30,727 bases of DNA from an uncultured Prevotella sp. (GCA_900539625.1 UQCW01000029.1:1-30727), one strand, 5' to 3'; shown: positions 7,406 to 16,481, numbered from the stretch's first letter. Numbers and translations: made by a program. The notes: a model not told the origin generated them from the sequence alone.

Positions 7406-8011
7406 ATGGCAACAAAGAAATGTCCGAACGGACACCAATATGACTCAAGCATTTATGGCGACAACTGCCCCTTCTGCCCGCAGAGTGGCCACACACAAGT
7501 GAATATGCCCGGAATCGGGGCGCCGACTGCAAAAACGGAGATAAACAATAATTTCAACGGAAACGGCACTCCAGGCGCAACGGCTCCCACAGCACCTTAT
7601 TACCCTGGCATGCCTGACGTGCCAGGCGGTGGCGGCGGACACACCGTCATTCGCACCGTCGGACAGCCCGGCTCGCCCAATCCTGACGGCGGTCGCAAAT
7701 TGGTGGGCTTGCTCGTTAGCTACAGCCACAATCCCGCAGGGGAGGTCTACAAGATTTATGAGGGCCGCAACATCGTGGGCCGCGACCACGCTTGCGACAT
7801 CAGTTTCCCGATGGACGACAAGATGTCGGGCCGCCATCTGCTCATTCTCTACCGCGAGGCGGAGGGCATCATGTGGGCCAACGATGAAAATTCTTCAAAC
7901 GGCACCTACATCAATGGCAAGTTCACTGGCGACCGCACTGAATTGCACACCAACGACATCATCGTCATCGGCAGCACGAAGCTCGTGTTCCTCGGCGTGC
8001 CTGAGTTCTAA
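7406..8011 (+). CDS. Zinc-ribbon and FHA domain protein
   Basis: A 201-residue soluble protein. The N-terminus has a compact zinc-ribbon-like set, CPNGH at 6-10 and CPFC at 21-24. A Gly/Pro/Asn-rich flexible linker (about 30-95) leads to a C-terminal FHA domain (about 100-198) with VGRDH at 124-128, SGRH at 140-143 and NSSNGTYING at 161-170. No membrane segment or signal peptide is present. FHA domains bind phosphothreonine peptides, and the neighbouring genes encode two Ser/Thr kinases and a PP2C phosphatase, so it is a likely adaptor of that circuit (inference). The gene lies 81 nt after the protease gene. Its partner proteins are unknown. Confidence 0.82.
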   Translation: MATKKCPNGHQYDSSIYGDNCPFCPQSGHTQVNMPGIGAPTAKTEINNNFNGNGTPGATAPTAPYYPGMPDVPGGGGGHTVIRTVGQPGSPNPDGGRKLVGLLVSYSHNPAGEVYKIYEGRNIVGRDHACDISFPMDDKMSGRHLLILYREAEGIMWANDENSSNGTYINGKFTGDRTELHTNDIIVIGSTKLVFLGVPEF

Positions 8012-8025
8012 ATGTGATACCTTTA

Positions 8026-8073
8026 GGGGCAAGTTGTGTTTGCCTTATTAGTAATTAAGGCTCGTGCTTGCCC
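8026..8073 (+). terminator. Possible terminator inside the locus
   Basis: GGGCAAG (8027-8033) pairs with CTTGCCC (8067-8073), and a nested GCCTTA/TAAGGC pair (8042-8047 with 8056-8061) stacks within. A pyrimidine tract CTTTTCCCTTTCC follows. The T-run is interrupted, so this may only attenuate transcription between the FHA adaptor and the phosphatase gene. Confidence 0.5.
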
Positions 8074-8233
8074 TTTTCCCTTTCCTTTCCTTTTTCCCTG
8101 CGCCGCATTCCGGCACTGGATATATTCTTATGTAGAGACGTTCTGGATATAGGCCGTCAGTGAGATGAAAAGAAATTTCCTGAGCGCTTATTAGCAGGAC
8201 TTTCTATACACACAGGTCAATCAAGACATATTT
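8074..8233 (+). other. Intergenic region before the PP2C gene
   Basis: About 160 nt without a gene. No TAnnTTTG box was found, so I cannot show a separate promoter, though the hairpin just upstream makes one plausible. Confidence 0.35.
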
Positions 8234-9946
8234 ATGCAAAGCCAGAAATATTATTACTGCAACATCGAAGGTTTGACCGATGTTGGTTGCAAGCGTCCTG
8301 CCAACGAGGACTGGTTCGACAAGTTTGAATGCCAAAACGGCCTTGTCGCTGTGGTGTGTGATGGTATGGGCGGCCATGTAGGCGGTGCTGTAGCCTCGCA
8401 TACAGCCGTTGAGGCCATTCGTGCCTTCCTGGAAGCCAATTATTTCGAAAATCCCAACGAAGCCATCGTGGCAGCTGTCAATGCTGGCAATCAGGCCATC
8501 TTGCAGCGCACCCAGCAACAGCCCGAACTCTCGGGCATGGGAGCCACCTGCGTTATCCTCATCGTGCGCGATGGCTATGTCTATTATGGAAGTGTGGGCG
8601 ACAGCCGCATTTATCTCGTGCGCCAGCATGTCATCAAGCAACTGACCAAAGACCAGAGCTTCGTGCAGATGCTCGTTGACCGCGGCGAAATAACGCCAGA
8701 ACAGGCCGAGCACCATCCGCGCAAAAACGAAATCACCAATGCCCTCGGCCTGCCTCAGATGATGCCCGCCGTGGTGCGCTCCGAACCCGTTGAGCCAGAG
8801 GCTGGCGACTGCTTCATCCTCTGTTCCGACGGATTGAGCGGTATGGTTCCCGACGAGAAGATCCTCGAAATCGCTGGCAGCCAAGCCAAATATACGCAGC
8901 AAGAGCGCGTGCAGCGCCTCATTGAAAAGGCGCGTGTCAATGGCGGCTACGACAACATCACGGCCGTGATGGTTGAATTTTCGCTCTCCCCGTTCAAGAA
9001 CCGTTCAAAGAAGTCAAAGGGTGGGGCCGCTTCTCCGTCGGCGAAACCGTCGCGCCTGCTGACCATCTGGCTCCCTGTTGCCGTTCTCTGCCTCGCCCTC
9101 GCTGGCGGTGCCGCCTGGTGGTTCCTGAGAGACAGCGAACCGAAGATGGCAACGGCCGACGACTATGTCAAGGAGCTGATGGAGAAAGACAAGAATTCGG
9201 AGGTTAAACTTAAAATTGCGGAGGGCGACCCCGACGCTTTGGTGTTTAAGGCCAATCAGAAGTTCATGACCATCGAGGAGGTGCCAAACAGTTTTGGTGT
9301 CGTCTCTATCTCTTGGACCACAAGTAAGGGCGAAGTGAAGCGCATCGAGGGCCCAAAGAATTTGTTTAAGACGCTGAAAGTGGTGCCTGCAGAGAACTTC
9401 AATTTGACGAAAACAGACTCAACGAAGGTTGAACTGAGCTTCAAAGATAAGTTGGAAGGCGTGCAGTATGTAGCCCTCGTCTTTACGGCAGAGGACGGTC
9501 ACACCCTCCATTACACCATCGGCATCTCTGTTCCCAAACCTTCTGATTATCCCGCGCAAACCCCAGAAGAGACCAAGAAGAAAGTGAAGGACATCAAGAA
9601 TGCTTTCTCCAACTCCGACGACAAGAAAGAAATCACGGAAACCCCGACGCCGCTCACCAAGACCACGGAAATCAGAGCAGACATGGTGAATGAGAAAGGA
9701 CAGATTAATATCTGTTTGCAGACAGGTGAAGGAAAATCAAACCGCTCGAATATCTACGTTGGCAAAGATTTGAAGTTCAGCACAAAGGGCAATTCGGTGA
9801 AGGAAGCGGCCTATCATATCTCATGCCCCAATGAGAATGTGGTCAACATCACGGTATATTATAATGAGTTCAAGAAGGATTCTGAAAAAATCACGCTTTT
9901 CCTCGCCGACCAAAAGCAGTTCACCCTCATTATCAACAAAAAATAA
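8234..9946 (+). CDS. Membrane-anchored PP2C-type Ser/Thr phosphatase with outer domain
   Basis: Residues 1-250 form a PP2C (PPM) phosphatase that removes phosphate from Ser/Thr in proteins using two Mn/Mg ions. The metal-binding motifs are intact: RPANED at 21-26, CDGMGGHVGG at 42-51 (D43), VGDSRIYL at 121-128, CSDGLSG at 197-203 (D199) and GYDNIT at 238-243 (D240). A basic linker is followed by a membrane span at about 275-298. Residues 300-570 should then be periplasmic; they look beta-rich, lack cysteine motifs apart from a couple of isolated residues, and match no family I recognise. The catalytic part resembles PstP/PrpC-type phosphatases that pair with Hanks kinases. The kinase gene starts 12 nt after its stop. 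The outer part may sense a ligand or a partner protein (inference). Confidence 0.88.
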   Translation: MQSQKYYYCNIEGLTDVGCKRPANEDWFDKFECQNGLVAVVCDGMGGHVGGAVASHTAVEAIRAFLEANYFENPNEAIVAAVNAGNQAILQRTQQQPELSGMGATCVILIVRDGYVYYGSVGDSRIYLVRQHVIKQLTKDQSFVQMLVDRGEITPEQAEHHPRKNEITNALGLPQMMPAVVRSEPVEPEAGDCFILCSDGLSGMVPDEKILEIAGSQAKYTQQERVQRLIEKARVNGGYDNITAVMVEFSLSPFKNRSKKSKGGAASPSAKPSRLLTIWLPVAVLCLALAGGAAWWFLRDSEPKMATADDYVKELMEKDKNSEVKLKIAEGDPDALVFKANQKFMTIEEVPNSFGVVSISWTTSKGEVKRIEGPKNLFKTLKVVPAENFNLTKTDSTKVELSFKDKLEGVQYVALVFTAEDGHTLHYTIGISVPKPSDYPAQTPEETKKKVKDIKNAFSNSDDKKEITETPTPLTKTTEIRADMVNEKGQINICLQTGEGKSNRSNIYVGKDLKFSTKGNSVKEAAYHISCPNENVVNITVYYNEFKKDSEKITLFLADQKQFTLIINKK

Positions 9947-9958
9947 TCCTGCAATCTT

Positions 9959-11347
9959 ATGTCATACATCTTCGATAAGGAAATAGGAAGAGGGGGCATG
10001 GGATGCGTTTACTTGGGACATGACGACCAGACCGGCCAGAAGGTTGCCATCAAGATGATGAGCAACAAGGTGACCTGTCTGCCAGAATATCGGCAATTGT
10101 TTCAAGCTGAGGTGCAGAGTCTGCAACTCATGAACCACCCCTCAGTGGTGCACATCATGGGGCATTCGTGGTCGGATAATGACGGGAACTTCTTCCTCCC
10201 CATGGAATTTGTGGAAGGCATCACCATCGAGCAGCACGTCAAACGCAACGGTGCGTTCCCGATGACGGGGGCCATCAACCTCATGTGCAAGATTCTCGAC
10301 GCCATGAGCTATGTGCATAAATGTGGTTGTATCCATCGCGACATCAAACCCTCTAACATCATGATACGCCCCGACGGCAGTATCTGTATCATTGACTTCG
10401 GCATTGCCAAAGATTTGCGTTCGGGCGTTGCCGGCCAAACCGTCGGAAAGGTCATCGGAACTGACGGATACATGAGTCCGGAGCAGGCCGAGGGCTTGCA
10501 CATCGACCACCGAACAGACATCTATTCGCTCGGCTGTGTGCTCTATTATATGCTCACGGGCAAAACGGCGGTCGCCAAAGGCAACAACGGGCATGAAACG
10601 ATGCTCAATATCCTCAATCAGGAGCGCCTCCTGCCGTCGCAGACAACAGGTGTTTCAACGCAGCTCGACAGTATCTATCTGCGGGCCATCGACCGCGACA
10701 TGACCAAGCGCTATCAGACGTGTAAGGAATTTCGCGACGACCTGGAGCGCACAGAGCGCAATCCTTTCTCGTTGGATGCGAAAATCACGGTTGGGCGCCA
10801 CAGGGACAATGATATCCTATTTACACAAAACGTGGTCAGCTCTCATCATTTGGAAATCCACGGGTTTACGTCTCCCAGTACGGGCGGACCAAACCGGTAC
10901 ACCATTGAAATCACCGACCACAGCACCAACGGCACTGGCATCGACGGCCGATATTTTAAAAACGCCACCGAGTCCATCCCTTATAACGGCACGACGTCCC
11001 TGCCGCAGGTGATGCTCGCCGGAAACCCCAACATCCTCCTCTCCTGGCCGCTGGTGATGCAGAAACTCCGTGAGAAGGGATGGAACCCGCAGGTAGGGCC
11101 TTCTGGCCCCACGCCTCCGCCGCCTCCTGCTCCAGAAACGAAACGTGAGTTCTTCCCGGCTGAAGACCGTCTCTCAGGCGGCTTCTGTTTCCTCTGCTTC
11201 ATGTTCCCCGTCGTTGGATGGGTGCTTTGGGGCGTGTGGCACAACCAATACCCCAACAAAGGTTCGAAGGCCGCCATGTGGGCCTGGATAGGTTTCGGCG
11301 TAGGATTGATGTTCAATATTCTGGTAGTTGCCGTTATGGCAGCATAG
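9959..11347 (+). CDS. Hanks-type Ser/Thr kinase fused to FHA domain and two-span membrane tail
   Basis: A 462-residue fusion. The kinase domain (about 3-265) has the glycine loop GRGGMG at 10-15, ATP lysine K32 (VAIK), catalytic HRDIKPSN at 126-133 (D128), DFG at 146-148 and activation-end GTDGYMSPEQ at 167-176, so it should be active. An FHA domain follows (about 272-365) with VGRHRDND at 278-285, SSHH at 294-297 and STNGT at 322-326. After a Pro-rich linker (PPPPPP) come two membrane spans at about 407-427 and 440-460, joined by GVWHNQYPN. Kinase and FHA are both cytoplasmic. The tail is shared with the next protein. The gene is 12 nt from the PP2C gene, so kinase and phosphatase are surely co-expressed. 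Confidence 0.92.
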   Translation: MSYIFDKEIGRGGMGCVYLGHDDQTGQKVAIKMMSNKVTCLPEYRQLFQAEVQSLQLMNHPSVVHIMGHSWSDNDGNFFLPMEFVEGITIEQHVKRNGAFPMTGAINLMCKILDAMSYVHKCGCIHRDIKPSNIMIRPDGSICIIDFGIAKDLRSGVAGQTVGKVIGTDGYMSPEQAEGLHIDHRTDIYSLGCVLYYMLTGKTAVAKGNNGHETMLNILNQERLLPSQTTGVSTQLDSIYLRAIDRDMTKRYQTCKEFRDDLERTERNPFSLDAKITVGRHRDNDILFTQNVVSSHHLEIHGFTSPSTGGPNRYTIEITDHSTNGTGIDGRYFKNATESIPYNGTTSLPQVMLAGNPNILLSWPLVMQKLREKGWNPQVGPSGPTPPPPPAPETKREFFPAEDRLSGGFCFLCFMFPVVGWVLWGVWHNQYPNKGSKAAMWAWIGFGVGLMFNILVVAVMAA

Positions 11348-11473
11348 CCAGCGATTGGAAGCCATTGAAGGGCCGCCAATCATCCGCCGTAACTTTCAGA
11401 ACATTCCTTTTTTAAAAAAACGGTGGTCGGAAGCGGAAGGGCGTTTCGGCCATCCATTAATGAAAATATAGAT
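11348..11473 (+). other. Intergenic spacer
   Basis: A 126-nt spacer with an A/T palindrome, TTTTTTAAAAAAA, near 11408-11420. An upstream ATG at 11423 is in frame with the next gene but would add a 17-residue lead without FHA character. Confidence 0.35.
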
Positions 11474-11995
11474 ATGAACGCAACAGTCACAATAGGACGC
11501 AGCAGCGAGTGCAACATCATGGTGTCGGACGGCAACGTGAGTCGCATTCATGCCCGCATCAGCCGCGTTGGCGGCCAATACGTATTCGAGGACGTGAGCA
11601 GCAACGGTTCCGTTCTCAACGGCCAGGTCATTCATGGCCGTCGCATAACGGTGGCCCCCGGCGCCAACATCCTCCTTGCCGGCCGCGTGCCGTTTCCGTG
11701 GAACGAAGTCTACAAAATGCTCCCGATGGGTCCCGTCTCTCCTTACGAGCGAGAAACGCAATACAACAATTTGGGCGGCAACCCAGGCTACGCTCCTGCT
11801 TACAACGATGAAGACCGCTGTCCGGCAGGCTTCTGGATTCTCTCTTTCTTCTTCCCCATCGTTGGATGGATTCTCTGGGGCGTATGGCACAACCGTCTTC
11901 CCAACCGTGCCCGCGGCGTCTGTCAGGCTGCCTGGATTGGCTTCGGCGTTAACGTAGGCATCTCCTTCTTGACGATGCTGGCTGCGATGTCATAG
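11474..11995 (+). CDS. FHA domain membrane protein
   Basis: A 173-residue protein with an N-terminal FHA domain (about 1-80; IGRSSECNI at 7-15, SRIHA at 23-27, SSNGSVLNG at 42-50) and a C-terminal membrane pair at about 118-138 and 150-171. The membrane part closely resembles the tail of the preceding kinase: both have FP-(V/I)-VGW-(V/I)-LWGVWHN followed by PN and an AxWIGFG segment. It therefore looks like the kinase with the kinase domain removed, and could compete with or recruit the same partners at the membrane (inference). The start at 11474 is chosen because the FHA beta strand begins immediately; 11423 is the alternative. Confidence 0.83.
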   Translation: MNATVTIGRSSECNIMVSDGNVSRIHARISRVGGQYVFEDVSSNGSVLNGQVIHGRRITVAPGANILLAGRVPFPWNEVYKMLPMGPVSPYERETQYNNLGGNPGYAPAYNDEDRCPAGFWILSFFFPIVGWILWGVWHNRLPNRARGVCQAAWIGFGVNVGISFLTMLAAMS

Positions 11996-12008
11996 CAGGC
12001 GCACGGGA

Positions 12009-12022
12009 GTTACCATTACTTA
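12009..12022 (+). repeat. Solo CCATTACTTA motif
   Basis: AGTTACCATTACTT is a single copy of the terminal motif of the 182-bp hairpin element, without a visible partner arm. It lies 36 nt upstream of the large kinase gene. Confidence 0.4.
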
Positions 12023-12057
12023 TTTCTTAGGAATCACAAACTTATATATCCAATATC

Positions 12058-15000
12058 ATGATAGGCAAAGAAATCCTCAATTACCGCATCATCCAATTTA
12101 TCGGAGCAGGCGGTATGGGCGCTGTTTATTTGGCTGAAAACAAGTTTATCAGTAAGCAGAAGGTGGCCGTCAAGGTCATCAAAGCCAATATGGCCAACAG
12201 TTTCACGCGGCAGCTCCTCAAGGACGAGGCCGAGAAGTTGGCAGAACTGAATCATCCCAACATCGTGGCTTTCCACAACTATCACATTGACGAGGAAGGA
12301 AACATCTACCTCATCATGGAATATGCCGACGGCAAAGACCTCGATACCTATATCCGCAATGTGAGCGGACTGATTGTGGAGAATCGCATCTGCCCCCTCT
12401 TCGAGCCCATTCTCGACGGTGTGGGCTATGCACACAAGCATGGCATTCTGCACCGCGACATCAAGCCCTCCAACATCGTGATCACCAACGAGGGCGTGCC
12501 CAAGATTCTTGACTTCGGCATCGCTAAAATCATGGAGAAACGCCAGGACGACGGCGGCACACAGGTGGATGGCACACAAGTTGAGGAAGAAGAGCCCATC
12601 ATGGGAACGCCTTCCTATATGAGTCCGGAACAGGTGAAGGGAGAGAAGCTCGATGAGCGCTCAGACATCTATTCGCTTGGCGTGTTGCTCCATCAGATGA
12701 TGACGGGCAACGCCCCTTACGACACCACGACCTTGACGGAACACGACATCAACACGAAGGTGGTCAGCGAACCGCTTCCGCGTATGAAGTCGTATTACAA
12801 ATACATTTCCGACAAGGTGCAGAAGGTGGTTGACAAAGCCACGGCCAAAGACCTCTCACAGCGCTACCGCTCCTGCGAGGAGTTTAAGAAGGCCCTCCAT
12901 CGCGCCATCTATCCGCCGCGTATGCCGAAATGGGTCAAGATTGCCGCAGCGGTCGGTGTGCTCGCTGTTTTGGGCGCTGCCGGCTACATTTGGGACTACA
13001 ACCGCACGAAAATCTGTTACTATAAGGACTATGTGGAGCAGTGGGGCATTCCCCAGGGCATCGGCGAGCTGAGTAGCGGCGAGCAGAGCCATGCGGCACG
13101 TGCCTATCGTTTTGAATATAAGAAACACAAGTTGCAGCGTGTGAGCCACGTCAACAGCAAGGGCAACATCATTGAAGACGGCGAAAGCGAGCGCACCGAG
13201 CGTCCGCTCGACCAGACTTTCACCTACAATTCCGACGGGAAAGTGTCGCGCGTGAAGGTGATGGACCGCAGCGGCAAGGTGCTTTATGTGAAAGCCTACA
13301 ACGAGAAGCTCAACACCATGTCGTTCCAGTTCGACGACGAGCACGGAACGGAGCGCCCCATCGCTGCGCAGACGGTCAACTATGGACGCACGTTGGAATC
13401 GAACGGCAACGAACTACTCGGGCGCATTTCGCGTTGGTGGCTCGAATATGACGAGGACGGACACGTCACTTCCCTGAAATATGCCGACCAAAGCAACACT
13501 GCCGTGGGCGACGCCGACCACATCTACGGCCGTCTCTACACCTACGACGACAAAGGACGAACGGCCACCATCACCTATATCGGACGCGACGGCAAGCCGA
13601 CTTCAACGCGCTGGGGACTTTCAAAGAAGGAATTCTCCTACGACGACAACGACAACTGGGTGAAGGCCGTCTATCTCACCGTTGACGGCCAGCCAGCCCT
13701 CGATGTGGCCGATGGCTTGTCGGTGTATGAAATGGAATATGACGAAAACGGCAACCTCGTCAAGGCGCTCCACAAAGACGCCAAGGGCGATCTCATGCTG
13801 CCCAAGCGCAACGGCTATGCCGGCGTGAAAAACACCTACAACGAAGAAGGGCAATGCGTGAAGACGGAAGTGCTCGGCATCGACGGCAATCCGATGTACA
13901 TCGCTGAAAACGGTTACGCCGGAATCGAGAATAAATATGACATCAACGGCTACGTCTGCGAGCAGACCTTCATCAACACAGAAGGCCAGATTTGCGACAC
14001 ACGCCAGGGCATGGCCCGCTCAACGTATGTCAACGACGAGCATGGCAACAACCTTGAGCAGTGGTTCTATAACAAAGCCGGAAATCTCTGCCTCAATGCC
14101 GATGGCGTGGCCGGCATCAAGGCCAAGTTCGACTCTGTCGGCAACCTCATCGAATACATGAACTACGACGTCAAGCATCAGCCCGTGCTCGACAACAACG
14201 GTTTTGCCGGCCAGCGATTCGCCTATAACGAATTGGGATTGATTTGCGAGATGGCCGGACTCGGCGTCGACGGCAAACCCTGTGCGAGCAAGGAACTCGT
14301 TTACATCACGCGCATGACCTACGACCGCAAAGGCAACCTGATACGCCGCGCCTTCTACGATGCTTCTGGAAAAAAACTGATGCTCAACCGCGAAGGGGAG
14401 GCTGGATGGGACAATACCTATGACGAGCACGGCAACCTTGTCGCCTACGCCTTCTTCGGCACCGACGGCAAGCCCTGCGTTTCCAAGGGCCTCCACTATG
14501 CTAAGATGGTGAAGACCTACGACGACAATGGCTACGTCAAGACAGAACGCTATCTCGACCTCAACGGCCAGCCCACTTGGCACGATGGCATCTGCGGAAC
14601 AGACTATATCCACGACGCTATGGGCAACGAACTGGAGAACAAACCCGTTGGTCGCGACGGAAGTCTGGCACCAGGCAAACTGATAGTTCGCAATAAGTAC
14701 GACCGCGTTGGAAACTGCACAGAATATGCCGTGTTCAACCTCAACGGTCCGGCGCTCAATAGTTGGAACATCCACCGTTGCGTGATGGTCTACAACAGTT
14801 TGAATCAGGAAACAGAGAGACGCTGGTATGACGTCTCAGGAAACCTCACCACCTACAATACCGACAAATACGCCATTGTCCGCTACAAATACGACCTCTT
14901 GGGCAACGTGGTTTCAACGGCCTATTTCGGCGTCGACAAGAAGCCAGTCAAGTGCAACGAAGGATGGGCATCGACGTTGAACGTCTACAACAAGATGGGC

Positions 15001-15921
15001 AAGATTGTGAAGCAGTCGTTCTTCGACATCAACGGCAACCCCACCGACCCGAAGGTGATGGTGCCTGTGGGCATTTGCGACTACGACAAGTGGGGCAACA
15101 TGACCTTCATCGCCTCGCAAGACGGACACGGACATTACATCATCAATCCGCAGACGGGATGGGCCATCTTGCGCATGACATACGACAGCCACGGCAATTG
15201 CCTCTCGCGGGCCTATTTCAATGTCTCCGACAAGCCAATGGCCAACAGCGATGGCTACCACAAAGAGACCTACAAATTCAACAACGACAACAACTGCACG
15301 GAGCATGCCTATTTCGGCACCGACGGCAAACCGATGCTTTATTACAGCATCCACCGCGAGACCTATGCCTACGACACCAACGGCAACCAAGTGCTGATGG
15401 AACTCTACGGCATTTCGGGCAACAAGGTCAACTGCGACGCAGGATGGCATAAGCGCACAACGGCCTACAACGAAGACAACCAGCCGACCGTGCGGAAATA
15501 CTACAACGCAGCAGGCAAGGAACTCGAAACGCAGCGCTGGAACGGCGAATCGTGGACAGCTCAGACATCGGCAGCAAGACCCGTACAGCCTGCCCAGCCG
15601 ACACCGCAGCGCACCGCTTCAAGCAGCAGCAACTGGACGGCAACGGCACAGGCCTTGGCCAGCGAGCTCCCCACGTCGACCACCGTTGGCAACACGCGCC
15701 TGACGATGACCGCCCTGCGCATCACCGGGGCAAACTCCTGTGAGCTCTCCTGCCGCATCAACGCCTCCATCTATGAGGCCGACCCCGACGACGTCGACAC
15801 CATCAAGGGCAACCTGCCCAATGCAGCCGCAGCCATCAAAAAGCAGCTCGGCGGCCGCGTTTCGGTGCGTGTCGTGCTCTACGATTCCAAGGGACGCCTT
15901 ATCACCAGTGCAACGAAGTAA
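12058..15921 (+). CDS. Ser/Thr kinase with large outer array of 33-residue YD-like repeats
   Basis: A 1287-residue receptor-like kinase. The kinase domain (about 8-280) has GAGGMG at 16-21, ATP lysine K39, HRDIKPSN at 132-139 (D134), DFG at 152-154 and GTPSYMSPEQ at 183-192; all residues for activity are present. One membrane span lies at about 293-313. The outer part (about 352-1162) consists of about 24 units of roughly 33 residues with the pattern YDxxGN, then YFGxDGKP, then GYAxxxxxY; a well-aligned block begins at residue 561. The pattern recalls RHS/YD repeats but there is no RHS core or toxin domain. A Pro/Gln/Ser/Thr linker leads to a last domain (about 1203-1287) of unknown family. 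The array is probably periplasmic and may bind a glycan or protein. It is far longer than usual outer sensor parts of such kinases. Confidence 0.9.
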   Translation: MIGKEILNYRIIQFIGAGGMGAVYLAENKFISKQKVAVKVIKANMANSFTRQLLKDEAEKLAELNHPNIVAFHNYHIDEEGNIYLIMEYADGKDLDTYIRNVSGLIVENRICPLFEPILDGVGYAHKHGILHRDIKPSNIVITNEGVPKILDFGIAKIMEKRQDDGGTQVDGTQVEEEEPIMGTPSYMSPEQVKGEKLDERSDIYSLGVLLHQMMTGNAPYDTTTLTEHDINTKVVSEPLPRMKSYYKYISDKVQKVVDKATAKDLSQRYRSCEEFKKALHRAIYPPRMPKWVKIAAAVGVLAVLGAAGYIWDYNRTKICYYKDYVEQWGIPQGIGELSSGEQSHAARAYRFEYKKHKLQRVSHVNSKGNIIEDGESERTERPLDQTFTYNSDGKVSRVKVMDRSGKVLYVKAYNEKLNTMSFQFDDEHGTERPIAAQTVNYGRTLESNGNELLGRISRWWLEYDEDGHVTSLKYADQSNTAVGDADHIYGRLYTYDDKGRTATITYIGRDGKPTSTRWGLSKKEFSYDDNDNWVKAVYLTVDGQPALDVADGLSVYEMEYDENGNLVKALHKDAKGDLMLPKRNGYAGVKNTYNEEGQCVKTEVLGIDGNPMYIAENGYAGIENKYDINGYVCEQTFINTEGQICDTRQGMARSTYVNDEHGNNLEQWFYNKAGNLCLNADGVAGIKAKFDSVGNLIEYMNYDVKHQPVLDNNGFAGQRFAYNELGLICEMAGLGVDGKPCASKELVYITRMTYDRKGNLIRRAFYDASGKKLMLNREGEAGWDNTYDEHGNLVAYAFFGTDGKPCVSKGLHYAKMVKTYDDNGYVKTERYLDLNGQPTWHDGICGTDYIHDAMGNELENKPVGRDGSLAPGKLIVRNKYDRVGNCTEYAVFNLNGPALNSWNIHRCVMVYNSLNQETERRWYDVSGNLTTYNTDKYAIVRYKYDLLGNVVSTAYFGVDKKPVKCNEGWASTLNVYNKMGKIVKQSFFDINGNPTDPKVMVPVGICDYDKWGNMTFIASQDGHGHYIINPQTGWAILRMTYDSHGNCLSRAYFNVSDKPMANSDGYHKETYKFNNDNNCTEHAYFGTDGKPMLYYSIHRETYAYDTNGNQVLMELYGISGNKVNCDAGWHKRTTAYNEDNQPTVRKYYNAAGKELETQRWNGESWTAQTSAARPVQPAQPTPQRTASSSSNWTATAQALASELPTSTTVGNTRLTMTALRITGANSCELSCRINASIYEADPDDVDTIKGNLPNAAAAIKKQLGGRVSVRVVLYDSKGRLITSATK

Positions 15922-15999
15922 GTAGGTGGTCAGAATTATAAGATAATCTGGTAACTTCCTTACCCCTCCTAAATCATCAATCCATAAAAACGTATCATC

Positions 16000-16458
16000 A
16001 TGAAAAAGTTATTTTCAACCCTTCTGTTGGTGTTCTTCTTCACGAGTTTCCAGGCTTTTGCCGATGGAGAGTTCACCACCCGCCAATTGGCGCTCCGTTC
16101 CGAAATTCAGTCCTTCCTGAAGCAAGAAGGCTTCATGCCTGAGATCGACAGCGACGGCGACATCAAGTTCAAGCGAGAGGGCAACACCTATTACATCCGC
16201 ATCGACAAGGCCAACAAGTCGCCGATGTACCTCCGTCTCCAGAGCTATTACAATTATAGCGACAATTTGAGCAAGAGCAAAATCTCTGCCGCCCTTCCCG
16301 ATCTCAACCTCTGGAAGGCCGTGAAGGTCGTGATGTATGAAAGCCAGTTCACCGTTCAGGCCGACATGTTCCTCACCAGTTCCGAGGCCTTCAAGACCGT
16401 GTTCTATAAGCTCATCAGCATCGTCTCCGACGTGGAAGACGAAGTGTTGAAACTCTGA
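16000..16458 (+). CDS. Exported YbjN-like protein
   Basis: A 152-residue protein with a clear signal peptide (KK, hydrophobic core LLLVFFFTSF, cleavage likely after AFA near residue 21). The mature part resembles the YbjN/sensory transduction regulator fold: a helix (SEIQSFLKQEGF), then alternating strands around DSDGDIKFKREGN and YYIRID, ending in a long C-terminal helix. No lipobox cysteine is present, so it is probably periplasmic and soluble. It is the last gene of the locus, 78 nt after the large kinase and just before a strong terminator, which suggests it works with the outer part of that kinase (inference). Family assignment is moderate. Confidence 0.7.
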   Translation: MKKLFSTLLLVFFFTSFQAFADGEFTTRQLALRSEIQSFLKQEGFMPEIDSDGDIKFKREGNTYYIRIDKANKSPMYLRLQSYYNYSDNLSKSKISAALPDLNLWKAVKVVMYESQFTVQADMFLTSSEAFKTVFYKLISIVSDVEDEVLKL

Positions 16459-16481
16459 TAGTAATTTCTTCTTCATAAAGC

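Noticed and set aside
13111..15540. RHS toxin or polymorphic toxin
   Set aside because: The YD-like repeats follow a kinase domain and a membrane span; there is no RHS core motif, no C-terminal toxin and no immunity gene.
5786..16458. Type VI secretion regulatory genes (PpkA/PppA/Fha)
   Set aside because: No structural type VI gene (sheath, VgrG, TssM or similar) is present, and the domain layouts differ.
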